Assembly: GCA_003133265.1 (NCBI GenBank)
Contig: PKWQ01000236.1
Location: forward strand, 3,733-19,133
Direction: 5' to 3'
DNA length: 15,401 bases
Source: Acetobacteraceae bacterium
GTDB lineage: Bacteria > Pseudomonadota > Alphaproteobacteria > Acetobacterales > Acetobacteraceae
A model generated the notes under the pieces. The model worked only from the letters and a program-made list of their open reading frames with translations. It searched no databases and was not told the origin of the DNA. Each line of letters starts with the position of its first letter. The stretch's first letter is position 1. Of the stretch, positions 5,857-13,265 are shown in pieces. The translations under genes were made by a program, and so were the position numbers.

Positions 5857-7133
5857 CCGTTCGGTCTGAACGACTTGTGCCGGATCCGCAGCGCGACCGA
5901 TCGTCCGCTCGCAGGTCCGGCAGCGCCGGCCTGCTGTGGCGGCATCTTGCCGTAGAACAGGAGGTTGCCGAGAGTCCGCTTCTCGCAGGCAACGGGGTAA
6001 CCATCCTGCGCGATGGTCCCGTGGCGTTCCGCGCCATTTTCGCCGCTATTGCTGGGGCGAGGGCGCAAATCGACATTGAGTATTTCAGTCTCGATGATGT
6101 GACCTCGGACGGTCTGACGCTCGGCGATCTGCTTGCCGCAAAGCTGCGCGACGGCGTGGCCGTGAACGTGATCTACGACAGCTATGGCGCGAGCGGGACG
6201 CCGGCGGAATTCTTCACCCGGCTGCGCCAGGCTGGGGCGAATCTGGTTGATTTCAATCCGATTAATCCACTTGAGGCCGGCGGCAGCTATGCGCCTGACC
6301 ATCGCGATCACCGCAAGATCCTGGTGGCGGACGGCGCCATCGCCATCATCGGTGGGGTTAATCTCAGCGCGGACTATGAGAGCAATCCGCTCGCCAGGAG
6401 TAATCCGCGCACTGGGCCGGCGACGCAGGCCGGCGGTGTCGCCACAACGTGGCGCGACATCGACATGCAGATCGAGGGGCCGGCCGTGGCGGAGGTGCAG
6501 GCGCTGTTCCTGGATCACTGGACGCAGCAGCACGGCTCGCTCCTGACCGAGCCTTCCTATGTGCAGCCGATTGCGCCGCCAGGCCACGAGGTGGTGCGCA
6601 TCATCGGCAGTACGCCGGACCATGCCATTTCACGCTACTATGTCACCCTGCTGTCGGCGATCCGCACGGCCGAGCGGAGCATCAGCGTGACGGCTGCCTA
6701 TTTCGTGCCGACGCATCAGGAGAGAGAGGATCTGGTCACCGCCGCCAGGCGCGGCGTGAAGGTCCGCCTTATGCTCTCCGATCAGAGCGATTCCCCCAGC
6801 GCCATCGCCGTCGCGCATTCGCACTACGACGACCTGCTGGAGGCCGGCGTACAGATTTACGAAACGCACGGGCTGACCCTGCACTCCAAGACAATCGTCG
6901 TCGACGGCGTCTGGTCCATTGTCGGTTCGTCGAATTTCGATCAGCGCAGCGTTCTTTTCAACGACGAGGTCGATGCCGTCGTGCTTGGAATCACGACCGC
7001 CGCAGCGCTCGAGAAAATGTTCGACGACGACATGGCCGGCGCCGAGCGGATCGACCCGGTGGCCTGGGCGCGGCGGCCCTTGGTGCAGAAGCTGCACGAA
7101 TTCGTCTCGCGCGGCTGGGAAAGCGAGCTGTAG
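5853..7133 (+). CDS. Phospholipase D superfamily protein, cardiolipin synthase-like
   Basis: The 426-residue product contains two HKD motifs: HRKILVAD at 153-160 and HSKTIVVD at 344-351, each followed by the usual GG.N or GSSNFD..S segment (GGVNLS 167-172; GSSNFDQRS 358-366). Two such motifs form one active site in PLD-type cardiolipin synthases, which join phosphatidylglycerol or related lipids into cardiolipin. There is no N-terminal pair of membrane helices, so it resembles the ClsB-type more than ClsA. Other PLD-family lipid transferases or hydrolases cannot be excluded. GTG 5853 overlaps the lipoprotein stop; no ribosome-binding site is evident, and a later start such as GTG 5877 is possible. 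It fits the lipid-remodelling theme with the LpxR-like gene. Confidence 0.88.
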   Translation: MTVRSERLVPDPQRDRSSARRSGSAGLLWRHLAVEQEVAESPLLAGNGVTILRDGPVAFRAIFAAIAGARAQIDIEYFSLDDVTSDGLTLGDLLAAKLRDGVAVNVIYDSYGASGTPAEFFTRLRQAGANLVDFNPINPLEAGGSYAPDHRDHRKILVADGAIAIIGGVNLSADYESNPLARSNPRTGPATQAGGVATTWRDIDMQIEGPAVAEVQALFLDHWTQQHGSLLTEPSYVQPIAPPGHEVVRIIGSTPDHAISRYYVTLLSAIRTAERSISVTAAYFVPTHQEREDLVTAARRGVKVRLMLSDQSDSPSAIAVAHSHYDDLLEAGVQIYETHGLTLHSKTIVVDGVWSIVGSSNFDQRSVLFNDEVDAVVLGITTAAALEKMFDDDMAGAERIDPVAWARRPLVQKLHEFVSRGWESEL

Positions 7134-7187
7134 CGCGAACCCGACGGGAGATGCCGGCGCGATCGCCGTGCCGGCCGGCGGGCCTGA

Positions 7188-7202
7188 GTAGTTTCCGATC
7201 CT
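7188..7202 (+). promoter_or_regulatory. 15-bp shared motif, copy A
   Basis: GTAGTTTCCGATCCT is identical to copy D (2707-2721, minus strand) and ends 74 bases before the OmpA-like lipoprotein start. Similarity with the region around copy B continues downstream: both have TGAGTAGTTTC and, further on, TCCCGGG followed by ACAGGC. Confidence 0.5.
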
Positions 7203-7276
7203 TCCGCCCTCCCGGGCACAGGCTAGGTTCGCACTGGCACCGATATCCACCGTTTACGAAATGATTGGAAAAAACC

Positions 7277-7753
7277 ATGGCATCGCTTCTGCGCAGTACG
7301 GCGAGAGTCGCCTCGGCCGCCGGCTTTATCCTGCTGGCCGGCTGCGCCCAGATGAACCCGCCGCCCGCCGTCGCCTATAACCCACCCAGCACCGCACTGG
7401 CAGCACTGCCGCCGAGCGATGTCACCCGCTATCGCGTGAGCTTCGCCACCAACAGCTACCAGATCGACGCCGATGGCCAGACCGCCATCGACAGCGCGGC
7501 CAATGTCATGGGGACCAATGCCGCCCTGACCGCCACTGTCATCGGCTCGGCCGACCCGGTGGGCTCGGATGCCCGCAACATGCGGCTGTCCAAGCAGCGC
7601 GCGACCGCGGTGCACAACGCCCTGCTGCGGACCGGCAAGGTCTCCGAGCAGCGCATCGAAACCCGCTGGACCGGCGAGCGGCAGTCGAATGTCCCGGCCC
7701 AGGGGAATGGCGTGGATGCGAGCTACCGGGTGGTTGAGATCGTCCTCCACTAG
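7277..7753 (+). CDS. OmpA-family peptidoglycan-associated lipoprotein
   Basis: ATG 7277 follows a GGAA at about seven bases and gives 158 residues; a TTG at 7265 is in frame but less likely. The lipobox LLAGC at 19-23 predicts lipid attachment at Cys23. A Pro-rich linker leads to an OmpA/MotB-type C-terminal domain from about residue 52: VSFATNSYQIDADGQ, then GSADPVGSDARNMRLSKQRA (about 92-111), which holds the conserved Asp and Arg region that binds diaminopimelate in peptidoglycan. This suggests it tethers the outer membrane to the cell wall. The protein is shorter than typical Pal. Motif copy A lies 74 bases upstream, so it is probably transcribed separately from the PLD-like gene. Confidence 0.85.
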   Translation: MASLLRSTARVASAAGFILLAGCAQMNPPPAVAYNPPSTALAALPPSDVTRYRVSFATNSYQIDADGQTAIDSAANVMGTNAALTATVIGSADPVGSDARNMRLSKQRATAVHNALLRTGKVSEQRIETRWTGERQSNVPAQGNGVDASYRVVEIVLH

Positions 7754-7811
7754 CGCAATATCGCTTGAAGTGGAACCACCGGGCGATAAAATTGCTCGTT
7801 AAAATAAAAAC

Positions 7812-7846
7812 CGAGAGCGGTTTCGTCAAAAGTAAAATCGCTCTCG
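7812..7846 (-). terminator. Hairpin with T-rich tail, reads as minus-strand terminator
   Basis: CGAGAGCG (7812-7819) pairs with CGCTCTCG (7839-7846), and the stem extends inward by four pairs including one G-U. On the minus strand the stem is followed by GGTTTTTATTTT, the form of an intrinsic terminator. On the plus strand the A-rich tract precedes the stem, so it does not fit as terminator of the OmpA lipoprotein. It also resembles alphaproteobacterial intergenic palindromes containing AGAGCG...CGTCAAAA. Confidence 0.5.
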
Positions 7847-7871
7847 TCGATCCGTGACCAGCAATTTGGTC

Positions 7872-7919
7872 AGCTAGAGCGTGTTCGGTGCCGATGGAAG
7901 CACAGAACATGCTCTAGCT
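7872..7919. repeat. 15-bp inverted repeat, IS630-type MITE-like palindrome
   Basis: AGCTAGAGCGTGTTC (7872-7886) and GAACATGCTCTAGCT (7905-7919) are complementary at 14 of 15 positions, with an 18-base loop. Both ends contain CTAG. The end sequence TAGAGCGTGTT matches the left end of the IS630-family element at 14768 (TAGAGCGTGTTTG). A short palindrome flanked by TA is what a miniature non-autonomous relative of an IS630 element would look like. Confidence 0.6.
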
Positions 7920-7939
7920 CTTTGTTTTGGCAAGCATCA

Positions 7940-7973
7940 TCATCCGATTGAATGATTTCGGTTGATCGGATGA
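7940..7973. promoter_or_regulatory. Inverted repeat upstream of the giant regulator, possible operator
   Basis: TCATCCGAT (7940-7948) and ATCGGATGA (7965-7973) are exact complements, 16 bases apart; with two G-U pairs the stem can grow to 12 pairs in RNA. It lies 134 bases before the regulator ATG. It may be a binding site for a dimeric regulator, possibly the encoded LuxR/FixJ-type domain itself, or a structure in the leader RNA. Confidence 0.35.
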
Positions 7974-8107
7974 CGCGGCAGACACGGGCCGGAAAACTCG
8001 GCCTTTCCTGCCATCGATAAAATAGTCGCGGCAAAAGATGGGGCATGATACCTTGCCGCCTTGCATCCACGTCGCCGCGCCACCGAAGCAGTTGAAGGCC
8101 ATTGTGC

Positions 8108-11100
8108 ATGCCCCACGACCAACGCCGCCGGGACAAGACTGCCCGTCCGGAGGTGATCCCGGAGTTGCCGCAGACACGCCAGCCGGCCCCCGCCCATGAT
8201 GTCTTCCCCGTGGTCGGGATCGGCGCCTCCGCCGGCGGTCTGGAAGCCTGCCGGCGGTTTCTCCGCGCGCTGCCCGAGAAAACCGGCATGGCCTTCGTGG
8301 TGATCCAGCATCTCGACCCGGGCCACGAAAGCATGATGGCCGACCTGCTGGCCGGCAATACGTCGCTGGTGGTCAAGCAGGCGGTCGACGGCATGCTGGT
8401 CGAGCGCGAGCACCTCTATGTTATCCCGCCCGGCATGTATCTCTCGGTCGGCGATGGTGCGCTGCATCTCTCCCAGCCCCTGGTGCGTCACGGCGCCCGC
8501 CTGCCGGTGGGCTTCTTTCTGCAAAGCCTGGCAGTGGGGTATGGTGACCGTGCGATCTGCATCATCTTCTCCGGCACCGGCGCGGATGGCAGCATCGGCC
8601 TGAAATCCGTGAAGCAACGAGGGGGGCTGGTCATCGCGCAGGATCCGGAAGAGGCCAGCTATGATGGCATGCCGCGGAGCGCCATCCGGACCGGCGCGGT
8701 GGAACTGGTGCTGTCGCTGGAGGATATGCCCGCTGCGTTGCAGGACTACGCGCGGCGGATCGGCGACGTGCCGCCCGCCCAGGGCCAGATTGCGCCCCCC
8801 CATGCCAAGAGCTGGCTGCACGACATCGTCGACCTGCTCCGCACCCGCACCGCGCATGACTTCACGCTCTACAAGCAGGGCACGCTGGAGCGGCGGATAG
8901 AGCGGCGCATGGTGCTGGCGGGAATCACGGCACATGAACCCGCGCGCTATCTCGAACTGCTCAAATGCAATCCCGCCGAGCTCGACCTGCTGGCCAAGGA
9001 TCTGCTTATCAACGTCACCAGCTTCTTCCGCGACCCCAAGGTCTTCGAACTGCTGGCCGAGGAGATCATTCCCGATCTGGTGGATGCCCAGCTTCCCGAC
9101 CAGCCGATTCGCATCTGGATTGCCGGCTGCAGCACCGGGGAGGAAACCTATTCCCTCGCCATCCTGTTTCACGAATACATGACGGCGACGAAACGCGACA
9201 TCAAGTTGCAGTTTTTCGCCTCCGATGTCGACGCCGAGGCAATCGCGACTGCCCGCGACGGATTGTACCCGGAAACCATTTCGGCCGATGTCTCGCCGGC
9301 CCGCTTGTCACGCTTTTTCGCCAAGGAGGGGCGTGGCTACCGGGTATCGCCCGAACTGCGTGCCGCGGTGGTTTTCGCGGTGCAGGATGTGCTGGCCGAT
9401 CCGCCGTTCTCGCGCCTCGACATGGTTTCCTGCCGCAACCTGCTGATCTACCTCCTCCCCGAGGCGCAGACCCGCGTCTTGTCGCTGTTCCATTTCGCCT
9501 TGCGCAAGAACGGCATCGTGCTGCTCGGCAACGCCGAGACGGTGGCCGATGGCGACGAACGTTTCGAAATAATCTCTAAATCGGCGCATCTCTATCGCCA
9601 TGTCGGGCGCCAACGGCTAGGGGAGCACCGTTTTTCCGTCAAGCCCCGTGAGGGCATGCTCGGCGTTGCAAAGGTGGAACAGATCCGCGCGCCATCGCGC
9701 CTGGGCGCGCTGGCCGAGCTCTGCCGGCGGCTGGTGATTGAGGCGCATGCACCAGCGGCGGTGCTGATCAACCGCAAATACGAATGCCTGTATTCCCTGG
9801 GGCCGACAGACCGCTTTCTGCACGTCGCCCCCGGACATCCCACGCATGACCTGTTCGCCATGACCCCGCCTGGCATGCGTACCAGGCTGCGTGTGGCGAT
9901 CCGGCAGGCGATCTTGACAACAGCGCGCATCAGGGCCCCTGGCGGCGAGATCGCGCGCGACAACCGGCAGGTGCCGTTCGTCATCGACGTGCAGCCCGTC
10001 CGCAACGACGACGAGGAGCTTCTGCTGGTCTGCTTCGTCGAGGCGCAGCACGGCGAACAGCCGCGTGCCGCTGCCGCTGCCGCTGCCACTGCCGCATCGC
10101 CGCCGGCACCGCTGCCGGATGCCGGGCTGGAGCAAGAACTCGAAGCCACAAGGGCAGAGCTGCAGGCGGCGGTCCACGACCTCGAAATATCCGGCGAGGA
10201 GCAGAAGGCGATCAACGACGAGGCGTCCTCGCTCAACGAGGAATTGCAATCCACCAACGAGGAACTTCTGACCTCCAAGGAGGAACTGCAGTCCCTCAAC
10301 GAAGAGCTTACCGCGCTCAACACCCAGCTCCACGAGGCGCTGGAACGTCAGCGCACCACGTCCAACGATTTGCAGAACGTGCTCAACAGCACAAATGTTG
10401 CGATCGTGTTTCTCGACACCGACCTGCATATCCGCTTTTTCACGCCGGCCACGCGGTCGTTGTTCAATGTCATCCCCGGCGACATCGGCCGGCCGCTGGC
10501 CGACCTCAAATCGCTTTCCTTCGACGGCGTGCTGCTGACCGACGCGCGCACCGTGCTGGAGACCCACGAGCCCATCGAGCGGGAGATCGAGGCGCAGAGC
10601 GGCGCCTGGTTCATTCGCCGGATACTGCCCTATCGCACCGAGGATGCCGGGGTGGAGGGCGTCGTCATCACCTTCGTCGACAGCACCGAACGCCGCCGCA
10701 CCGCGGAAGCGCTGGGCGCGGCCAAGCGCGAGGCGGAACTGGCCAGCGTCGCCAAATCGCGCTTCCTCGCCGCCGCCAGTCATGACCTGCGTCAGCCGCT
10801 GCAATCCCTCAGCCTGATGGGCGGAGTGCTGGCGAAAAAGATCCGTGAAGGCCAGATCGAAAAGGCGCTGGATATTGTCGCGCGTCTCGATGAGACGGCT
10901 GGCGCCATGTCGGGCATGCTCAACTCCCTGCTCGACATCACCCAGATCGACGGTGGCACTGTTAACGCCGAGATGACGCGTTTTCCCATCGGCGATCTGT
11001 TCGACCGCCTGCGCAGCGAGTTCACCGACGAGGCGGAGTCGCAGGGGCTTCGTCTGCGCGTCGCCTACAGCGGGCTGATGATCAACAGCGACCGGCATTT

Positions 11101-12541
11101 GCTCGGACAGATGATCCGCAACATCCTCTCCAATGCCATTAAATACACCAAACACGGCAAGATCCTGCTCGGCTGCCGCCGGCGTCAGGGCAGCCTGATC
11201 ATCGAGATATGGGACACCGGCATCGGTATTCCCGCCGACGAACTCGACGCGATCTTCAACGAGTATCATCAGATCGACAACGGCGCGCGCGAACGCAACC
11301 GCGGCCTCGGCCTCGGACTTTCCATCGTCCAGCGTCTCGCGATTTTTCTGGGCTATCGCGTGAGCGTCCGCTCCCGCGTCGGCAAGGGTTCGGTCTTCAG
11401 CATCGAGGTGAAGCAGCCCGCCGAGCCGGAGGTGGCGGAGTACCAAAACACGTACGGCGCGGAAAGCGAGGTCAGTGGATCGACGGACCGCACCGGCGCC
11501 GTCCTGATCGTCGAGGACGATCCCGAAGTGCGTGAACTGCTGGATCTTCTTCTCAAGGGCGAGGGCCACCACACCACCACCGCGCCGGACGGCGTCGCGG
11601 CACTCGCGCTGCTGGCGCATGGGATGATCCGGCCCGATCTGCTGCTGGCCGACTACAATTTGCCCAACGGCCTGAACGGGCTGCAACTCACCGCGAAGCT
11701 GCGCGAAAGCCTGCACCGCGACATCCCTGTCATCATCCTGACCGGCGACATCTCGGCCGAGACGCTACGCGACATCGCCCGCCAGAAATGCGTGCAGCTC
11801 AACAAGCCGGTGAAGGTGAAGGAACTCACTCACGCCATCCAGCAACTTCTGTCGGCATCGCTCCACACCGAGCCGGCCCACCCGCCGCTTCCTGCCGAAA
11901 CGGCCGGTCCGCCGACTGTCTTCGTCGTCGATGACGATCCGCAGATCTGCGAGGCGATACGCGATGTCTTCGAAGACAATGGGCAGGATGTCGAGATCTA
12001 TCCGAGCGCCGAGGCCTTTCTCGCGGCCTATCGCCCGGGCCGCCAGTCCTGCCTGCTGGTCGATGCCTACCTCCCAGGCATGAACGGGCTGGAATTGCTG
12101 CGTCGGCTCCACGAATCCAGCCATGCCCTCCCTGCCATCATGATAACCGGCAACAGCGACGTGCACATGGTCGTCCGGGCCATGAAGGCGGGGGCGGTGG
12201 ATTTCATCGAAAAGCCGATCGGCCGTAACGATCTGATCGTCGCCGTCGAGCGGGCGCTGGAACAGTCGCGCGACACGGGCAAGAAAATGGCCTGGCAGGT
12301 GGAAGCGGCCAGCAATATCGCCAGCCTCACGCCGCGCCAGCGGCAGATCATGGATATGGTGCTCGCTGGCCACCCCAGCAAGAATATCGCCGCCGACCTC
12401 GATATCAGCCAGCGTACCGTGGAGAACCACCGCGCCGAAATCATGCGGCGCACCGGCGCGAAATCGCTCCCCGCGCTGGCCCGCCTGGCGATCTCCGCCC
12501 GGATGACCAGCGAACCGACGATAGGTGTTTTCCGACCCTGA
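8108..12541 (+). CDS. CheB-CheR-PAS-histidine kinase-REC-REC-LuxR fusion protein
   Basis: From ATG 8108 (AAGG about ten bases upstream) the product is 1477 residues with no membrane helices, so it is cytoplasmic. In order: CheB methylesterase (33-218; S41 in GIGASAGG, H68 in IQHLD, D160 in GTGADG); CheR methyltransferase (235-500; NVTSFFRD 302-309, SAM site AGCSTGEE 339-346, SCRNLLIYL 441-449); a linker with an Ala run; coiled coil (674-752; repeated NEEL); PAS (755-860); HisKA with H892 in ASHDLRQP; ATPase (N1009, DTGIG 1036-1040, GLGLGLS 1066-1072); receiver 1 (D1182, K1233); receiver 2, FixJ-like (D1319, K1369); and a LuxR-type helix-turn-helix (1405-1465). All catalytic and phosphorylation residues seen are intact. 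CheB-CheR-PAS-kinase fusions are known; carrying the DNA-binding output on the same chain is unusual. The ligand and targets are unknown. Confidence 0.93.
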   Translation: MPHDQRRRDKTARPEVIPELPQTRQPAPAHDVFPVVGIGASAGGLEACRRFLRALPEKTGMAFVVIQHLDPGHESMMADLLAGNTSLVVKQAVDGMLVEREHLYVIPPGMYLSVGDGALHLSQPLVRHGARLPVGFFLQSLAVGYGDRAICIIFSGTGADGSIGLKSVKQRGGLVIAQDPEEASYDGMPRSAIRTGAVELVLSLEDMPAALQDYARRIGDVPPAQGQIAPPHAKSWLHDIVDLLRTRTAHDFTLYKQGTLERRIERRMVLAGITAHEPARYLELLKCNPAELDLLAKDLLINVTSFFRDPKVFELLAEEIIPDLVDAQLPDQPIRIWIAGCSTGEETYSLAILFHEYMTATKRDIKLQFFASDVDAEAIATARDGLYPETISADVSPARLSRFFAKEGRGYRVSPELRAAVVFAVQDVLADPPFSRLDMVSCRNLLIYLLPEAQTRVLSLFHFALRKNGIVLLGNAETVADGDERFEIISKSAHLYRHVGRQRLGEHRFSVKPREGMLGVAKVEQIRAPSRLGALAELCRRLVIEAHAPAAVLINRKYECLYSLGPTDRFLHVAPGHPTHDLFAMTPPGMRTRLRVAIRQAILTTARIRAPGGEIARDNRQVPFVIDVQPVRNDDEELLLVCFVEAQHGEQPRAAAAAAATAASPPAPLPDAGLEQELEATRAELQAAVHDLEISGEEQKAINDEASSLNEELQSTNEELLTSKEELQSLNEELTALNTQLHEALERQRTTSNDLQNVLNSTNVAIVFLDTDLHIRFFTPATRSLFNVIPGDIGRPLADLKSLSFDGVLLTDARTVLETHEPIEREIEAQSGAWFIRRILPYRTEDAGVEGVVITFVDSTERRRTAEALGAAKREAELASVAKSRFLAAASHDLRQPLQSLSLMGGVLAKKIREGQIEKALDIVARLDETAGAMSGMLNSLLDITQIDGGTVNAEMTRFPIGDLFDRLRSEFTDEAESQGLRLRVAYSGLMINSDRHLLGQMIRNILSNAIKYTKHGKILLGCRRRQGSLIIEIWDTGIGIPADELDAIFNEYHQIDNGARERNRGLGLGLSIVQRLAIFLGYRVSVRSRVGKGSVFSIEVKQPAEPEVAEYQNTYGAESEVSGSTDRTGAVLIVEDDPEVRELLDLLLKGEGHHTTTAPDGVAALALLAHGMIRPDLLLADYNLPNGLNGLQLTAKLRESLHRDIPVIILTGDISAETLRDIARQKCVQLNKPVKVKELTHAIQQLLSASLHTEPAHPPLPAETAGPPTVFVVDDDPQICEAIRDVFEDNGQDVEIYPSAEAFLAAYRPGRQSCLLVDAYLPGMNGLELLRRLHESSHALPAIMITGNSDVHMVVRAMKAGAVDFIEKPIGRNDLIVAVERALEQSRDTGKKMAWQVEAASNIASLTPRQRQIMDMVLAGHPSKNIAADLDISQRTVENHRAEIMRRTGAKSLPALARLAISARMTSEPTIGVFRP

Positions 12542-12716
12542 CGTGCGCTCCCCGCCCGGACTAGCCTGCTGTTGTCGCATTGAGAACGCCCATCGCTCCG
12601 CGCTCGCTGTCGCTTTTGCTTCGAGCCGCCAAGTCGGGTGTCCGTCGGCCGCCGCATCGCCGGCAGCAGGGTCCGATCCGAGATCGACATATTTTCCGGC
12701 GTGGGGAGAAAGTATA

Positions 12717-12956
12717 ATGCATTTCGAACAGCTTCCGAGGACCGACAGCGACTGTCTGCGATTCGTCTTCGACGGTTCCGTGGTCTCTCACCATCTCGCG
12801 GCCGGTGCTACCTATGGTGACATCGCGCGAATGCTCAATCAAACCAGATGCCAGCTTTACGGCAATCCGATCGCCATCGATGTCACCCTCGGATACCGCG
12901 CGCCTGGTCGGTCGCGCAGCCGCGCCGGCACGACAAAGGACATTGCCCTGATCTGA
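12717..12956 (+). CDS. Conserved-looking small protein of unknown function, 79 aa
   Basis: ATG 12717 is preceded by a GGGAGAAAG ribosome-binding site; the frame is open further upstream but that part looks non-coding. The protein begins MHFEQLPRTDSDCLRFVFDG, continues VVSHHLAAGATYGDIARMLN and QLYGNPIAIDVTLGYR, and ends in a basic, probably flexible tail. There is no signal peptide or membrane segment, so it is likely cytoplasmic. The alternating pattern suggests a small alpha/beta fold. Similar short proteins (FDG..V...LA..AT..DIA..L.......G.P.AIDVTL) occur in alphaproteobacteria, without known function. It lies 175 bases after the regulator gene, and its stop codon is part of motif copy B. 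Confidence 0.6.
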   Translation: MHFEQLPRTDSDCLRFVFDGSVVSHHLAAGATYGDIARMLNQTRCQLYGNPIAIDVTLGYRAPGRSRSRAGTTKDIALI

Positions 12957-12971
12957 GTAGTTTCGGACTCT
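12957..12971 (+). promoter_or_regulatory. 15-bp shared motif, degenerate copy B
   Basis: GTAGTTTCGGACTCT matches copy A at 12 of 15 positions, but the similarity is longer: TGAGTAGTTTC (12954-12964) is exact, and TCCCGGG plus ACAGGC recur at 12982-12994. The csbD-like gene starts 109 bases downstream. This is the natural candidate promoter region for that gene. Confidence 0.4.
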
Positions 12972-13079
12972 ATCGAGACAGTCCCGGGACAGGCAATGTC
13001 GTCGATGCGGAGTTCTGGATTTGGAATCCGACTGCCGGACTTGCCCGCGCACGGGCTAATCATTCGGAGAATCAGTGAC

Positions 13080-13262
13080 ATGAACAAAGATCGTATCGCC
13101 GGTGCGGCCAAGCAGGCCAAGGGCACCATCAAGGAAGCGGCTGGCAAGGTTCTCGGTGACGAGAAGCTGGTAGCTGAAGGCAAGAGCGACAAGGTCGTAG
13201 GCAAGATCCAGAACGCCATCGGCGGTCTGAAGGATACCTTGAAGGACACGCTGAAGACGTAA
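13080..13262 (+). CDS. CsbD family stress-response protein
   Basis: The 60-residue product starts at ATG 13080 with GGAG about eleven bases upstream. The sequence MNKDRIAGAAKQAKGTIKEA and GKVLGDEKLVAEGKSDKVVGKIQNAIG is a textbook CsbD domain: N.D.i.G..kq.kG..ke..Gk..gd..l..eGk.dk..Gk.q...g. It is small, highly charged and helical, cytoplasmic, and typical in length (60-70 residues). CsbD proteins are induced by general stress (sigma-B in Bacillus; often EcfG-controlled genes in alphaproteobacteria), but their molecular role is unknown. The upstream 120 bases share a conserved block with those of the OmpA lipoprotein. Confidence 0.93.
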   Translation: MNKDRIAGAAKQAKGTIKEAAGKVLGDEKLVAEGKSDKVVGKIQNAIGGLKDTLKDTLKT

Positions 13263-13265
13263 TGC

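Larger units (their letters stand above)
7754..8107. other. Intergenic region with three inverted repeats
   Basis: No protein gene is supported here. The 354 bases between the OmpA lipoprotein and the giant regulator carry three distinct inverted repeats (7812-7846, 7872-7919 and 7940-7973), described separately. A possible -10 box TAAAAT lies at 8018-8023, but without a good -35 partner. The 5' part is AT-rich (GTTAAAATAAAAACC). Confidence 0.6.

Noticed and set aside
7773..7800. Possible EcfG-type promoter (GGAAC followed by CGTT)
   Set aside because: The two boxes are 20 bases apart rather than the usual 16-17. Other GGAAC sites in intergenic DNA (for example near 490 and 13374) also lack a properly spaced CGTT box.
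7940..9172. 410-codon minus-strand frame overlapping the CheB/CheR region
   Set aside because: Antisense to conserved catalytic domains, Arg/Gln/His-rich shadow composition, no family resemblance.
10067..10096. GCCGCT-type repeat encoding an Ala run inside the giant regulator
   Set aside because: An imperfect short repeat in a linker between domains; ordinary low-complexity sequence in GC-rich genomes.
9617..11716. Long 699-codon open frame on the minus strand opposite the giant regulator
   Set aside because: It lies entirely antisense to a frame with many conserved domains and intact motifs. Long antisense frames are expected from GC-rich third positions. It has no ribosome-binding site or recognisable domain.
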